Part shown: positions 11,699-21,022 of the stretch, in pieces
Position numbering within the stretch: position 1 is the first letter of the stretch
Layout: each line of letters begins with the position of its first letter
Source of the DNA: Vandiemenella viatica
Taxonomy: Eukaryota > Arthropoda > Insecta > Orthoptera > Morabidae
DNA: 64,000 nt
Assembly: GCA_031002005.1 (NCBI GenBank)
Contig: CM061920.1
Location: 120,270,095 to 120,334,094 of the forward strand
Direction: 5' to 3'
Program-made: the position numbers and the translations under genes
Notes under the pieces: model-generated
Database searches by the model: none
The model's input: the letters and a program-made list of their open reading frames with translations, nothing else
Told to the model about the DNA's origin: nothing

Positions 11699-12698
11699 NN
11701 NNNNNNNNNNNNNNNNNNNNNNNNNNNNNNNNNNNNNNNNNNNNNNNNNNNNNNNNNNNNNNNNNNNNNNNNNNNNNNNNNNNNNNNNNNNNNNNNNNNN
11801 NNNNNNNNNNNNNNNNNNNNNNNNNNNNNNNNNNNNNNNNNNNNNNNNNNNNNNNNNNNNNNNNNNNNNNNNNNNNNNNNNNNNNNNNNNNNNNNNNNNN
11901 NNNNNNNNNNNNNNNNNNNNNNNNNNNNNNNNNNNNNNNNNNNNNNNNNNNNNNNNNNNNNNNNNNNNNNNNNNNNNNNNNNNNNNNNNNNNNNNNNNNN
12001 NNNNNNNNNNNNNNNNNNNNNNNNNNNNNNNNNNNNNNNNNNNNNNNNNNNNNNNNNNNNNNNNNNNNNNNNNNNNNNNNNNNNNNNNNNNNNNNNNNNN
12101 NNNNNNNNNNNNNNNNNNNNNNNNNNNNNNNNNNNNNNNNNNNNNNNNNNNNNNNNNNNNNNNNNNNNNNNNNNNNNNNNNNNNNNNNNNNNNNNNNNNN
12201 NNNNNNNNNNNNNNNNNNNNNNNNNNNNNNNNNNNNNNNNNNNNNNNNNNNNNNNNNNNNNNNNNNNNNNNNNNNNNNNNNNNNNNNNNNNNNNNNNNNN
12301 NNNNNNNNNNNNNNNNNNNNNNNNNNNNNNNNNNNNNNNNNNNNNNNNNNNNNNNNNNNNNNNNNNNNNNNNNNNNNNNNNNNNNNNNNNNNNNNNNNNN
12401 NNNNNNNNNNNNNNNNNNNNNNNNNNNNNNNNNNNNNNNNNNNNNNNNNNNNNNNNNNNNNNNNNNNNNNNNNNNNNNNNNNNNNNNNNNNNNNNNNNNN
12501 NNNNNNNNNNNNNNNNNNNNNNNNNNNNNNNNNNNNNNNNNNNNNNNNNNNNNNNNNNNNNNNNNNNNNNNNNNNNNNNNNNNNNNNNNNNNNNNNNNNN
12601 NNNNNNNNNNNNNNNNNNNNNNNNNNNNNNNNNNNNNNNNNNNNNNNNNNNNNNNNNNNNNNNNNNNNNNNNNNNNNNNNNNNNNNNNNNNNNNNNNN
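11699..12698. other. Assembly gap of exactly 1000 N
   Basis: All bases are N. Long reading frames that appear to cross this gap on either strand are artefacts. Confidence 0.99.
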
Positions 12699-12875
12699 AA
12701 TATGTGCCTTTTGTAACAGTACCTCTTACCACTGGTAATACCCTTCAATAGTTTTTTAGAGTCCAAAAAGTTATCGTCAGGCTTTATTAGGAAGCTATCT
12801 AACACATTTAGTCCCTTATTGTTCTGCTCCTACACTTGTGGGAAGTATCCATACCTTGCTATGATATTTCAAAAT
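12699..12875 (-). other. Short unidentified coding-like stretch on the minus strand
   Basis: The minus strand reads NKGLNVLDSFLIKPDDNFL and continues into the gap. It could be the end of a transposase or a host exon. I do not recognise the family. Confidence 0.25.
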
Positions 12876-12889
12876 ATATTTTCCCTTGT
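12876..12889 (+). repeat. Left 14-bp target-site duplication of the Penelope composite
   Basis: ATATTTTCCCTTGT is repeated exactly at 18407-18420, on the other side of the composite insertion. Confidence 0.85.
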
Positions 12890-12977
12890 AGAAAACACTC
12901 TCGGGATTCTAGCCGCGTCAAATAAAAGTCGACTGGCGACGTTTCGAGAGCCGGCACTGCTCCCATTGTCAAGCCCT

Positions 12978-13386
12978 GCTTAACTAACTAAAACTGCCTA
13001 GCGGTAGTCTCTATATAGGGCTACCGGACGGGAGAGGAGGGGAACTCGCGCGGAGGGGCGGGTCTGCTTGGTGACGTCATGTTCCGGTTGTTGTTATGCC
13101 CAAATATGGTCCGCTCCCGTGTGTTTCGTAATTGTCTAATAACTGGCCTCCATGTTTGACTTATGTTAAGTCCTTGATCCCGATTTATCACATCAAGGAC
13201 TTAACATAAGTCAAACATGGAGGCCAGTTATTAGACAATTACGAAACACACGGAGTGGACCATATTTGGGCATAACAACAACCGGAACATGGACGTCACC
13301 AAGCAGACCCTCCCTCCGCGCGAGTTCCCCTCCTCTCCCGTCCGGTAGCCTATATAGAGACTACCGCTAGGCAGTTTTAGTTAAGC
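12978..13386. repeat. Giant palindrome, arms of about 200 bp, 13-nt loop
   Basis: Left arm 12978-13178 and right arm 13192-13386 are reverse complements with only a few small indels and substitutions. The loop is CCCGATTTATCAC. The arms are GC-rich in the middle (CTCCCGTCCGGTAG) and include a TATATAG segment. The sequence belongs to the Penelope family A leader, present here head to head. Such inverted leader arrangements are known for Penelope-like elements. Confidence 0.9.
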
Positions 13387-13963
13387 CCGGCAAGAATGGC
13401 AGTTTCCCACAGAACTACCGTCCAATAAGCCTTCTGCCGGCGCTAAGTAAAGTCTTCGAAAGACTCTTAATGAAAAGACTAAATCAGCATATTCAGGAAG
13501 AAGGTCTAATACCAGAATTTCAATTTGGATTCCAAAAGGGCATTCGACGACCCAGCAAATCATGCGGATTGTTGAGAGAGCAACTACAGCCTTCAACTGT
13601 CGTGCGTACTGCTCACTCGTCTTGCTAGACGTTGCGAGAGCCTTTGATGCCGTCTGGCATAAAGGACTACTCTATAAACTTTACCAACAAGGAATCCCTG
13701 GACATCTCGTCAAACTGCTGCGCAGCTACCTATGCGGAAGGACATTCCGGGTCAAAGTGGGAGACGCCCTCTCAACTCGACGACCCATAAATGCAGGCGT
13801 CCCGCAAGGTTCTGTGCTGGGACCGGTGCTGTACAGTTTGTACACAGCAGATATTCCAGCACCAGCATCAGTACGAACAGCACTTTATGCAGACGATACT
13901 GCCTTCTTTATCGCCCACAGGTCTAAAGCAGCCGATGATAGCTGCCAGCTGGGACGCATTTGA
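13387..13963 (+). pseudogene. Jockey-type reverse transcriptase, first part
   Basis: NYRPISLLPALSKVFERLL and FQFGFQKG are fingers/palm motifs of the Jockey/I group. After a 1-base loss near 13545 the frame continues with LVLLDVARAFDAVWHKGLL, GVPQGSVLGPVLYSLYTADI and the catalytic ALYADDTAFF near 13890. The reading ends at about 13940, where CR1 sequence begins. The N-terminal endonuclease is missing through 5' truncation. It is the left half of a protein whose right half lies 3.3 kb downstream. Confidence 0.85.
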
Positions 13964-14056
13964 CAGGTCGGGCGTCCACTACACACCGAGAATGGCGATC
14001 AAGGTGGCTGCTAAAATATGGAACCATCTTGATGTGAATTATTTTTTAGGAACACC

Positions 14057-14245
14057 GTGAGGCCCGAGGATCCCTCAGTTCAACGAAGAAGACGCGTCGT
14101 TAATCTAGATCTTGGTTCTGGAAGTGACGGCGTGAATAAATCGAAATTTACAGCTCCAAATACTTCATCCGTTTCCTTTCGGAGTGAAAATAGTAAAAAT
14201 GCGAATTTAGACTCTACAGATACAGATATTAAACCGCTAGGATAA
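14057..14245 (+). pseudogene. Short frame ahead of the CR1 endonuclease, possible ORF1 relic
   Basis: A 62-codon open frame, rich in Ser, Asn and Asp, starts MRPEDPSVQRRRRVV and stops just before the endonuclease. It has no zinc knuckle or PHD-like motif. Its position suits the end of a CR1 ORF1 protein, but the content is not diagnostic. Confidence 0.3.
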
Positions 14246-15342
14246 TGGTACTTAATTGTCGAGTATTAGAGGGAAAGTAGCCGATTTCCACGCTGCCGTT
14301 GCGACTAACGATGTTGATATAATACTAGGAACCGAGAGCTGGTTGACGCCAGAGGTAGAATCCTAGCGAAGTATTTGCTCCTCAATTCAATGTTTTTCGG
14401 AAAGACAGAACTACCTCAATGGGCGGAGGTGTGTTCGTGGCCGTTAATAAAACCATCAATTGCTCCGTAGTAAATGAAACGGAAAATTGTTGCGAGTTAA
14501 TATGGGTGAAGGTAAAAATTGGCAAAAGCTTAAAGTTCATAATAGGATCATTTTACCGACCTCCGGACTCTGGATTAGATGACGCGGAATATTTTAGACA
14601 GTCACTTAATAGTATTTCTCAGAAATTTCAGGGACATACATTGATCATTGGAGGTGATTTTAATATACCCTCTGTTAACTGGGACACATTTACGTTCAGA
14701 TCAGGCGGAAGAGATAGGTTAATAACCGAAACGTTGCTGGAATCATTCGCGGAAAATTCTCTTGAACAGATGGTCGAAGAACCAACGCGGAGCGTCAAAG
14801 ATTCCTCGTCCATTTTGGATCTTTTTCTTACTAACAATCCGGATATTGTAGATAAAGTTTGTATAGATGACGGTATAAGTGATCACAAGGCGATTGTGGT
14901 AACTTTAAAATCTAGGCTGAATTTGAAGCATGATAAAGACAAACTCGTATATTGTTTCGATAAGGCAAATGATGCGTTTATGGTCGATCATTTGGCGAAA
15001 AATTTTGAAACGTACACGCTTAATACAAATGTTGAGGAACTTTGGTTTAATTTGAAAGAAATAATATGGACCGGCTTAAATCAATTTGTTCCCAAGAAGT
15101 TTATTAAGGTTAGTAAAAACTTCCCGTGGTTCAATAGGGAAGTGAAACGTTTGCTCAGGAAGCAAAGGCGTTTACATTCGACGGTAAAGAAATCGGGGGA
15201 CTCATCTCATCGCGCTAAATTAGTCCACTTGCGAGCGGATGTGCGTAAGGCAATGCGTGATGCGTTTAAAGAATTCCAAGACAGAAATTTATCCGAAGAT
15301 CTGATTACTAATCCAAAAAGTTCTGGTCATATGTCAAATTAA
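14246..15342 (+). pseudogene. CR1-type endonuclease
   Basis: The N-terminal piece (SIRGKVADFHAAVATNDVD, then GTESWLTPEV) is in a frame broken by a shift near 14260 and a stop near 14362. The main frame (14419-15342) holds the remaining APE-type motifs: MGGGVFVAVN, FIIGSFYRPP, IIGGDFNIPSVNWD and the terminal SDHKAIVV. The conserved Glu, Asp, Asn and His of the fold are all visible. It nicks the target to prime reverse transcription. A frameshift at about 15340 separates it from the reverse transcriptase. Damage is light, so this copy is younger than its Jockey host. Confidence 0.88.
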
Positions 15343-16980
15343 TAAGAGGCTCTCGAAAGGTCATGCCGTCGTTGATTAATGAAAATGGGGAATTATCAGA
15401 AACTAGCGTCGAGAAAACAGAAATTTTGAATAATGTATTTAAAAAAGCTTTCACGTCAGAAAACTCGGAGGAGATTCCGATATTTAACAATCGAACCAAC
15501 AAAATTATGAACGATCTCGTTCTCGATGTCGAGGGAATAACTAAACTGCTTATGAATGTAAATCCCAACAAGGCTCCAGGACCAGACGGTATTCCTACAA
15601 GATTCTACTCTAGGTACGCAAAGGAAATTGCGCCGTATTTGATGAAATTATATACCGCCTCCTTGGATCAAGGAAAAATACCAGCCGAATGGAAGACCGC
15701 CATCGTAAGTCCAGTGTTCAAAAGTGGGAATGTTAATGATCCTCAAAATTATAGGCCGATCTCGTTAACCTCAATATTTTGCAGGATTTTGGAACACATC
15801 ATCTATTCAAATGTCATGCGGTTTTTGGATGAAGATGAACTTTTAAACCCAAATCAACATGGATTCAGAAAAGGCCGATGCTGCGAAACACAACTTGCCC
15901 TCTTAATTCACGACTTGAGCCGTATTATAGATAAGCAATCCCAGGTTGATTTAGTTTTATTAGACTTCAAAAAAGCTTTCGACACTGTGCCTCACACTAG
16001 GTTACTTAGGAAACTTCGCGGTTACGGTATATCTAGACAAATATGTGATTGGGTTGCAGACTTTTTGAAGGACAGAACACAGTGTGTAGTTCTCGACGGT
16101 GAGCGTTCATCACTTGCCGAAGTGAAGTCCGGGGTTCCCCAAGGAAGCGTGATAGGGCCTCTGTTGTTTCTCATATACATTAATGATTTGTGCGACATAA
16201 TAAGGGGAATGAAAAGATTATTTTTTTGCCGATGATGCTATTATTTATCGTGAAATCACAACCCAGGACGACTGCACTTTGTTACAAGACGATATTATGA
16301 AAATAATTGCGTGGTGTAAAGATTGGCAGTTGGAGTTAAACGCTAAAAAGTGCCAAGTCATGCGTGTAAGTAAAAAGGTGACACCATTTAGCTTTGAATA
16401 TACAATTAATGGCACTGTCCTTAGAACGGTAGATTCCGCTAAATACCTAGGGGTAACAATTCGTAATAATTTGTCGTGGAATGAGCATATCGAGAATGTA
16501 ATTGGGAAAGCAAATCGTATGCTTCGATTTCTAGGTCGTAATTTAAAACAATGCACTCCGGAAGTTAAATCGATTGCGTACAAGTCACTAGTGAGGCTTC
16601 ACCTGGAATATTGTTGCTCTGTATGGGGTCCTCATCAAAAGGGATTAATGGAGGCATTAGAGATGGTCCAAAGAAGAGCCGCCCGATTCGTGACAGGTAT
16701 ATATAGTTGGAGGGAAAGCGTAAGTGCCATGTTGAAGGAGTTAGGTTGGGAAGACCTGGAGCACCGAAGGCTTTGCTCTCGACGGAAGCTAATTGAAAAA
16801 TTCTCGACTGACGTATTTCGGAATGACAGCAAACAAATATTGCTACCAGCAACATTCATATCTCGGAATGACCGCGAAAATAAGATAAGAGAAATCAGGG
16901 CCAGAACCGATTCATTTCTCTACTCATTTTTTCCACGAGCGATTAGGGAATGGAATAGAATAGATTTACCGGGCGAGTAA
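15343..16980 (+). pseudogene. CR1-type reverse transcriptase
   Basis: Frame 15363-16235 shows NPNKAPGPDGIPTRF, NYRPISLTSIFCRILE, NQHGFRKGRCCETQLA, VLLDFKKAFDTVPH and GVPQGSVIGPLLFLIYINDL. A 1-base shift near 16225 splits the catalytic FADDAIIY box. The frame then continues 16279-16980 with LELNAKKCQVMRVS, YLGVTIRNNLSWNEHI and the C-terminal MVQRRAARFVTG region typical of CR1/Jockey LINEs, ending REWNRIDLPGE. It reverse transcribes element RNA at the nicked target. Only a few frameshifts inactivate it. Confidence 0.92.
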
Positions 16981-16994
16981 ACACAAAATCGGAC

Positions 16995-17110
16995 AGGAGT
17001 AGCTTCCGATAAAGCACTCCGGCCATCCTGATCTGGGTTTTCCATGGTTTCCCTAGATCGCTCCAGGCGAATGCTGGGATGGTTCCTCACAATAGCCCAT
17101 GGGCGCCTCC
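16995..17110 (+). repeat. CR1 3' tail shared with the tRNA-derived SINE family
   Basis: GGGTTTTCCATGGTTTCC followed by CTCCAGGCGAATGC and GGGATGGTTCC is nearly the same as the body of the SINE at 17850-17925. It sits directly after the CR1 stop codon, as a LINE 3' UTR would, so the SINE may use CR1 machinery through this tail. Confidence 0.65.
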
Positions 17111-17218
17111 TGCCATATCCCGTATATCCCTTCCAAACCATTACCTTTCCTGACAGGTGCAATGCACCCTCCGCCAAACACTTTTGGTGAATCGCGGAGT
17201 AATTGTAATAGTGTAATA

Positions 17219-17773
17219 GTAATTCGCAGGCTTCAGGAATTTCTCCAACAAACCCTAGCATGGGCGAGAAGATGGAGAATTACATTAAATGCATCAAAAA
17301 CCCAGGCAATCATGTTGATGAGGCGCACGGGGAAACGCACTCCTCGACGAGATCCTTCCCCAACACTCAAACTAAATGGGAAGAAATTGAATGGTCACCC
17401 ACGGTAAAATACCTAGGGGTGACGTTGGACAAGCGACTGACATGGTCTCGGCATATCGAAGATCTCCGACGTCGAGTAGCAGCTCGTCTCCAGCAATTAT
17501 ACCCTGTTTTCAACAGGGATAGCACGTTGGCTCCCAACATTGGCGTAAACATCTTCTGCAGTCTGGTCAGACCAGTTATTGAATATGCGTGCCTGGTGTG
17601 GGGGTACGCCTCCAAAACCTCCCTGGCCAGACTACAAACTATGCAAAACAGGGCGTTGCGGAGGGCTCTCCATGTACCAACCCTGTTCCCTACAATAGAC
17701 CTGCACACAGCTGCAGGCATCCCACTACTCGCTGAAAGAATAAAGAACATCACCGAAAAGTTCTACAGAACAG
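17219..17773 (+). pseudogene. Jockey-type reverse transcriptase, second part
   Basis: Coding resumes with VIRRLQEFLQQTLAWARRW and LNASKTQAIMLMRRTGK. After a frameshift near 17385 it gives VKYLGVTLDKRLTWSRHIED, LVRPVIEYACLVWGYAS and LQTMQNRALRRALHV, the thumb and C-terminal segments of Jockey-type enzymes, up to AERIKNITEKFYRT. It is then cut by the SINE at 17774. It completes the protein begun at 13387. Confidence 0.88.
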
Positions 17774-18015
17774 ACCGAGCGTGGTGGTGTAACGGATAGC
17801 GTTCTGGCCTCGCATTCGGGAGGACGGCGGTTCGAATCCCCGTCCGGGCATCCAGATTTGGGTTTTCCATGGTTTCCCCAAATCACTCCAGGTGAATGCC
17901 GGGATGCTTCCTTCAAAAGGCCATGGCCGAATTCCTTCCCATTCCTTGCCCCCATCCTTTCCCGTCTCTAAAGACCACGTTGTTAAAAAGGGACGTTAAA
18001 CTGTTACAAAAAAAA
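17774..18015 (+). mobile_element. tRNA-derived SINE with 12-bp target duplication
   Basis: A tRNA-like head (GAGCGTGGTGGTGTAACGG, B box GGTTCGAATCC at about 17831) is followed by the TTTTCCATGGTTTCCCC body and a short A-rich tail. TCTACAGAACAG is duplicated exactly at 17762-17773 and 18016-18027. The Jockey protein frame continues directly after the duplication, proving the insertion is secondary. Confidence 0.92.
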
Positions 18016-18127
18016 TCTACAGAACAGCAGCGAAGTCAACAAACCCCCTCATCGCTAGTCTTGGTAAATATAATACAGCTTATGACAAACACAAAAGACC
18101 ATTAGCAATCCTAGAAGCAACATAAAA
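18016..18127 (+). pseudogene. Jockey-type protein, C-terminal end
   Basis: After the SINE the Jockey frame continues FYRTAAKSTNPLIASLGKYN (with one frame change), then AYDKHKRPLAILEAT and a stop at about 18127. A 3' UTR of about 140 bp reaches to the Penelope terminus. Confidence 0.7.
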
Positions 18128-18268
18128 TAAATAAGGAGCAAACATAAAGGCAAACCAGAAGCAAAGACACAAAACACTAACAAATAGGAGGAAATTTCAA
18201 TAGACAACAACCTCCACAACAACTGCTTGAAAAAAGTACAAGTAGAAAATGCTCTGGCTGCTGCTGCT

Positions 18269-18406
18269 GCAGTTTTAGTTAGTTAAGCAGGGCTTGACAA
18301 TGGTAGCAGAGCCGGCTCTCGAAACGTCGCCAGTCGACTTTTATTTGACGCAGCTAGAATCCCGAGAGTGTTTTCTACGGTGCTGCCGCCGCGAAAACGT
18401 TCACAG
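18269..18406 (+). mobile_element. Right Penelope family A terminus with hairpin next to CGAAAC
   Basis: Reverse complement of the left end of the composite. It contains AGAGCCGGCTCT, a 6-bp perfect hairpin, directly before CGAAACGTCG, then GAGAGTGTTTTCTA. The stem followed by GAAAC is the half-core expected of hammerhead ribozymes known from Penelope terminal repeats. The CUGANGA half is not intact (TGACAATGG). Confidence 0.6.
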
Positions 18407-18420
18407 ATATTTTCCCTTGT
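18407..18420 (+). repeat. Right 14-bp target-site duplication of the Penelope composite
   Basis: ATATTTTCCCTTGT, identical to 12876-12889. Confidence 0.85.
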
Positions 18421-18604
18421 TTTATTATTTTCCTTCTAACCAACAAAACACCTCTGAACTCTGAATATGTAAGCGTATTTAGTTTCTGCCAAGAGCCTTA
18501 TCATTCTTCCCCTTAAATAAGCAGCCAAAAATCAGAATGGAGGAGAAATTAACATTCCAATTATAATTTTTTTTAAATATGTATATAAGAAGGGGTAAAT
18601 GGAT

Positions 18605-18650
18605 TACTGGGGGAATTGCCACCGAAGTGTTAGCTCCATCGCAATTAAAA
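18605..18650 (+). repeat. Copy 1 of a recurrent LINE 3'-end motif
   Basis: GGAATTGCCACCG, a short spacer, GCTCCATCGCAATTAAAATT. Related copies lie at 59932-59985 (plus) and 61855-61890 (minus). The last follows a CR1-like reverse transcriptase, which identifies the motif as the 3' end of that LINE family. Confidence 0.6.
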
Positions 18651-18666
18651 TTAACAATAATAATCC

Positions 18667-18856
18667 TGAATAAAATTTTCTCGGGTAACTAGCCGAGTTA
18701 GTCCATCGTTTGACCACGACGTTTCGGCGGTCACAATCTCTGCCGCCATTGTCAAGTGAGCAGTCACTTGACAATGGCGGCAGAGATTGTGACCGCCGAA
18801 ACGTCGTGGTCAAACGATGGACTAACTCGGCTAGTTACCCGAGAAAATTTTATTCA
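18667..18856. repeat. Perfect palindrome, 93-bp arms, 4-nt loop (Penelope family B termini)
   Basis: 18667-18759 is the exact reverse complement of 18764-18856 around GCAG. Each arm holds TGGCGG...CCGCCGAAACGTCG and ends CGAGAAAATTTTATTCA. The layout matches the Penelope terminal sequence of the composite at 12890-18406 but with different sequence, so this is a second family represented only by two head-to-head termini. Confidence 0.92.
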
Positions 18857-18899
18857 TTTACAACGCCGAGAAAATCTCCAGTCTTACAATAATAATCCT

Positions 18900-19574
18900 G
18901 TTTCTTTCTTTTTTATCACCTCAGAAATCTACCCCTATTAACTCATAGATGAATCAATGAACACCATTGATCTGTGGTCATTCTTAAGTAATCTGAATAC
19001 TCCTCCACCAATTGCTCCTCTGTCGGTGAGGTATAGTCTATCGTCGAAAATCTCATTATCTAGCACTTCTTCCTTTAACTAAGAGATCTCTAGATCTTTT
19101 CTAGGTTTCTATCTCTGTTAAATTACCAAACTCTATTACTTTGTTTGTTTAACTTCTGTCCCTATAAAAGAAAACTTTATGTACTGGGCATGACAGAAAA
19201 CAACCAGTATTATATTTATAACCAAAAGAATATAAGAAACCATTTCTTTCAAACCTTAATTGCCTTCAGGCCCATTTAGAAATGTTTACAATCAAAATTA
19301 TACAAGATATTTGGTAGAGATTAATATGTGATAAGAGACACAAGACTTCTTAGATGCAATTTCAAGAAAATAATGTCAGGAAAATAAAACATTATATAGA
19401 ATCCAACACCTGAAAGATTTTAAGCCATCCTCGTGATGGATAGATGACGGATAAAAACTGAAGAAAAAAATGTAAAAATTACCGGCCATATTTGTACGGT
19501 ATTTTATAAAGGTGCCTACACACTAACCAAAAGCTTCGTTGGAAGAGATTTGTTTAGTGTGCTATAAAGTATCG
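18900..19574. other. Non-coding AT-rich DNA
   Basis: No coding or repeat structure recognised. 19510-19545 (CCTACACACTAACC) resembles Harbinger-type termini and may be the left side of a MITE split by the next LINE, but no matching right end was secured. Confidence 0.35.
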
Positions 19575-20558
19575 AGATAGAAGAATACTCTATAAACTAT
19601 ATAAGAATCAAGTGGCGGTAATAAAAGTAGAGAATCATGAGAGACATGCATCAGTTAAAAGGGTGTGAGACAAGGTTGTAGTCTATCCCCGTTAATATTC
19701 AACTTGTATGTAGAAGAAGCAATGAAGAAAGTCGAAGAAAAATTTCCATGTGGCATAAGTTTTCAGGGAGAAAAAATCAGTATGCTACGATTTGCTGACG
19801 ACATTGTCTTGTTAGCAGAAAGGGCTGAGGATATTGAGAAGTTATTGAATGGCATGAACAAAATACTGAAGGAAGATTTTGGACTGAATATAAATCAAAG
19901 TAAAACAAAAGTGATGAAATGTAGCAGAAATGATACCAATACTAGCAGATTAAATATAAAAATAGGATCTGATGCAATAGGAGAAGTGAGTGAGTTCTGT
20001 TACTTGGGAAGCAAAATTACAACCGATGGCCGAAGCAGGAATGATGTTAAAAGCAGAATAGCACTAGCAAAAAGATCCTTCATGATAAAGAGAAACCTTT
20101 TAGTTTCAAATATTGATTTAGGAATTAGAAAGAACTTTTTAAAACTCTATGTGTGGAGCACAGCACTTTACGGTAGCGAAACATGGACTTTAGGAATACC
20201 GGAAAGAAAGAAACTTGAAGCATTTGAAATGTGGTGCTACAGAAGAATGCTGAAAATTAGGTGGACAGACAAAGTAAGAAATGAACGAGTTTTAGAAATG
20301 GAGGGTGAGAAAAGAAGTTTATGGAAGAAGCTTACAGGAAGAAGAGACAGGCTTTTAGGTAATATTTTGAGACATGCTGGATTGGTTAATTTGTTAGTGG
20401 AGGGAACAGTTGAAGGTAAGAACTGTAGAGGTAGACAGAGATTAGTATATATGAAGCAGATAATTGAGGACGTGGGTTGTAAGGGGTATGTAGAAATGAA
20501 GAGGTTAGCACAGGATAGGAAGGGATGGAGGATTGCATCAAACCAGTCTAAAGACTGA
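19575..20558 (+). pseudogene. RTE-type reverse transcriptase, C-terminal half
   Basis: RRILYKLYKNQVAVIKVE precedes a 1-base frameshift at about 19663. The long frame 19665-20558 then has RQGCSLSPLIFNLYVEEAM, the catalytic FADDIVLLAE, LNINQSKTKVMKCS, FCYLGSKITTDGRS and the RTE C-terminal block (MWCYRRMLKIRWTDKVRN, then GRRDRLLGNILRHAGL and CRGRQRLVYMKQI). It corresponds to the missing 3' half of the element type at 6106-7690, though the two copies are separate. The frame is long and open, so insertion was fairly recent. Confidence 0.92.
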
Positions 20559-20565
20559 CTTGAGC

Positions 20566-20592
<27 letters not shown>
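19575..20592 (+). mobile_element. RTE-type LINE, 5'-truncated, ending in poly-A
   Basis: Coding sequence starts in mid-domain at about 19575 and runs to the stop at 20556-20558, followed within 10 bp by about 26 A (20567-20592). This is the classic form of a 5'-truncated LINE insertion. Confidence 0.88.
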
Positions 20593-20596
<4 letters not shown>

Positions 20597-21022
20597 GCCA
20601 AATCGGAGCCAACGAAACGGTTGGCCTTGGTTGAGGTTCGGACTACTGGCGGTAACATAAAAGGGTTGGCGTTGGGTTAGGCTTGGGACATCCTTCTGGT
20701 GTAGACGCCAAACCAACGTTGGTTCATTATTTTGTAATTTGCCTTGTCGAGCGGGTGTGTGTTTGCGAATTTCTTATTATTATGTTCAGTAGTGGCGCGA
20801 GGGATCAAATGGGAGCTTACACACTGGGCGGTAGGGAAAACCGGCGGTAGAGTTGCCGTCGACGACGGGTACGCAGCCGTGCGCTGCCACTACATTCGCC
20901 GGTAGTTTGGCCGCCCCAGTCCAGAACAGTGGCACACACTCGGCGGATTTTTAAACGCTTGTACGTTTTCAGTCTGTGTAAAGTTAACATTTTTTAAATT
21001 AAAAAATCCTAATATGAGTTAA

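Larger units (their letters stand above)
13941..17210 (+). mobile_element. CR1-type LINE, nearly full length, inserted into the Jockey LINE
   Basis: Endonuclease and reverse transcriptase domains occupy 14246-16980. The 5' part (13941-14245) has short broken frames that may be an ORF1 relic. The 3' tail (16981-about 17210) shares its middle with the local SINE family and ends in short GTAATAGT-like repeats, as CR1/L2 elements end in microsatellite tails. The exact limits are estimated from where Jockey coding sequence breaks off and resumes. Confidence 0.8.
13387..18268 (+). mobile_element. Jockey-type LINE, 5'-truncated, with nested insertions
   Basis: Reverse transcriptase coding sequence begins abruptly at 13387 and is found in three pieces: 13387-13940, about 17219-17773 and 18016-18127. 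The flanks look like a target duplication: GCAGTTTTAGTTAAGC ends at 13386, and GCAGTTTTAGTTAGTTAAGC starts near 18269, where Penelope sequence resumes. The pieces are separated by a CR1-type LINE (13941-about 17210) and a SINE (17774-18015). Confidence 0.75.
12890..18406. mobile_element. Penelope-like (family A) insertion carrying nested LINEs and a SINE
   Basis: A 14-bp exact direct repeat brackets the whole 5.5-kb block. Its two ends are inverted copies of one Penelope terminal sequence: 12890-12985 read in reverse matches 18269-18376 (CTCGAAACGTCG, then GAGAGTGTTTTCTA). The right end extends about 30 bp further (GC-rich, to 18406). Between them lie a palindromic leader and a Jockey-type LINE that inserted later. 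No Penelope reverse transcriptase or GIY-YIG gene remains in this copy, so it is assigned from termini alone. Confidence 0.75.

Noticed and set aside
11471..12805. Reading frames of 350-444 codons across the first N gap
   Set aside because: Nearly all codons are N. The frames exist only because gaps contain no stops.
17826..17842. Possible tRNA gene (A and B boxes)
   Set aside because: No cloverleaf can be completed. The sequence is the head of a SINE with body, tail and target duplication.
18604..18892. Two near-identical frames on opposite strands (MTTTFRRSQSLPPL)
   Set aside because: They are the two arms of the 93-bp palindrome read outward, not genes.
19510..20740. Harbinger MITE split by the RTE LINE (CCTACACACTAACC on the left)
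   Set aside because: The right side has CCAACG-type sequence but no convincing inverted match to the left end.
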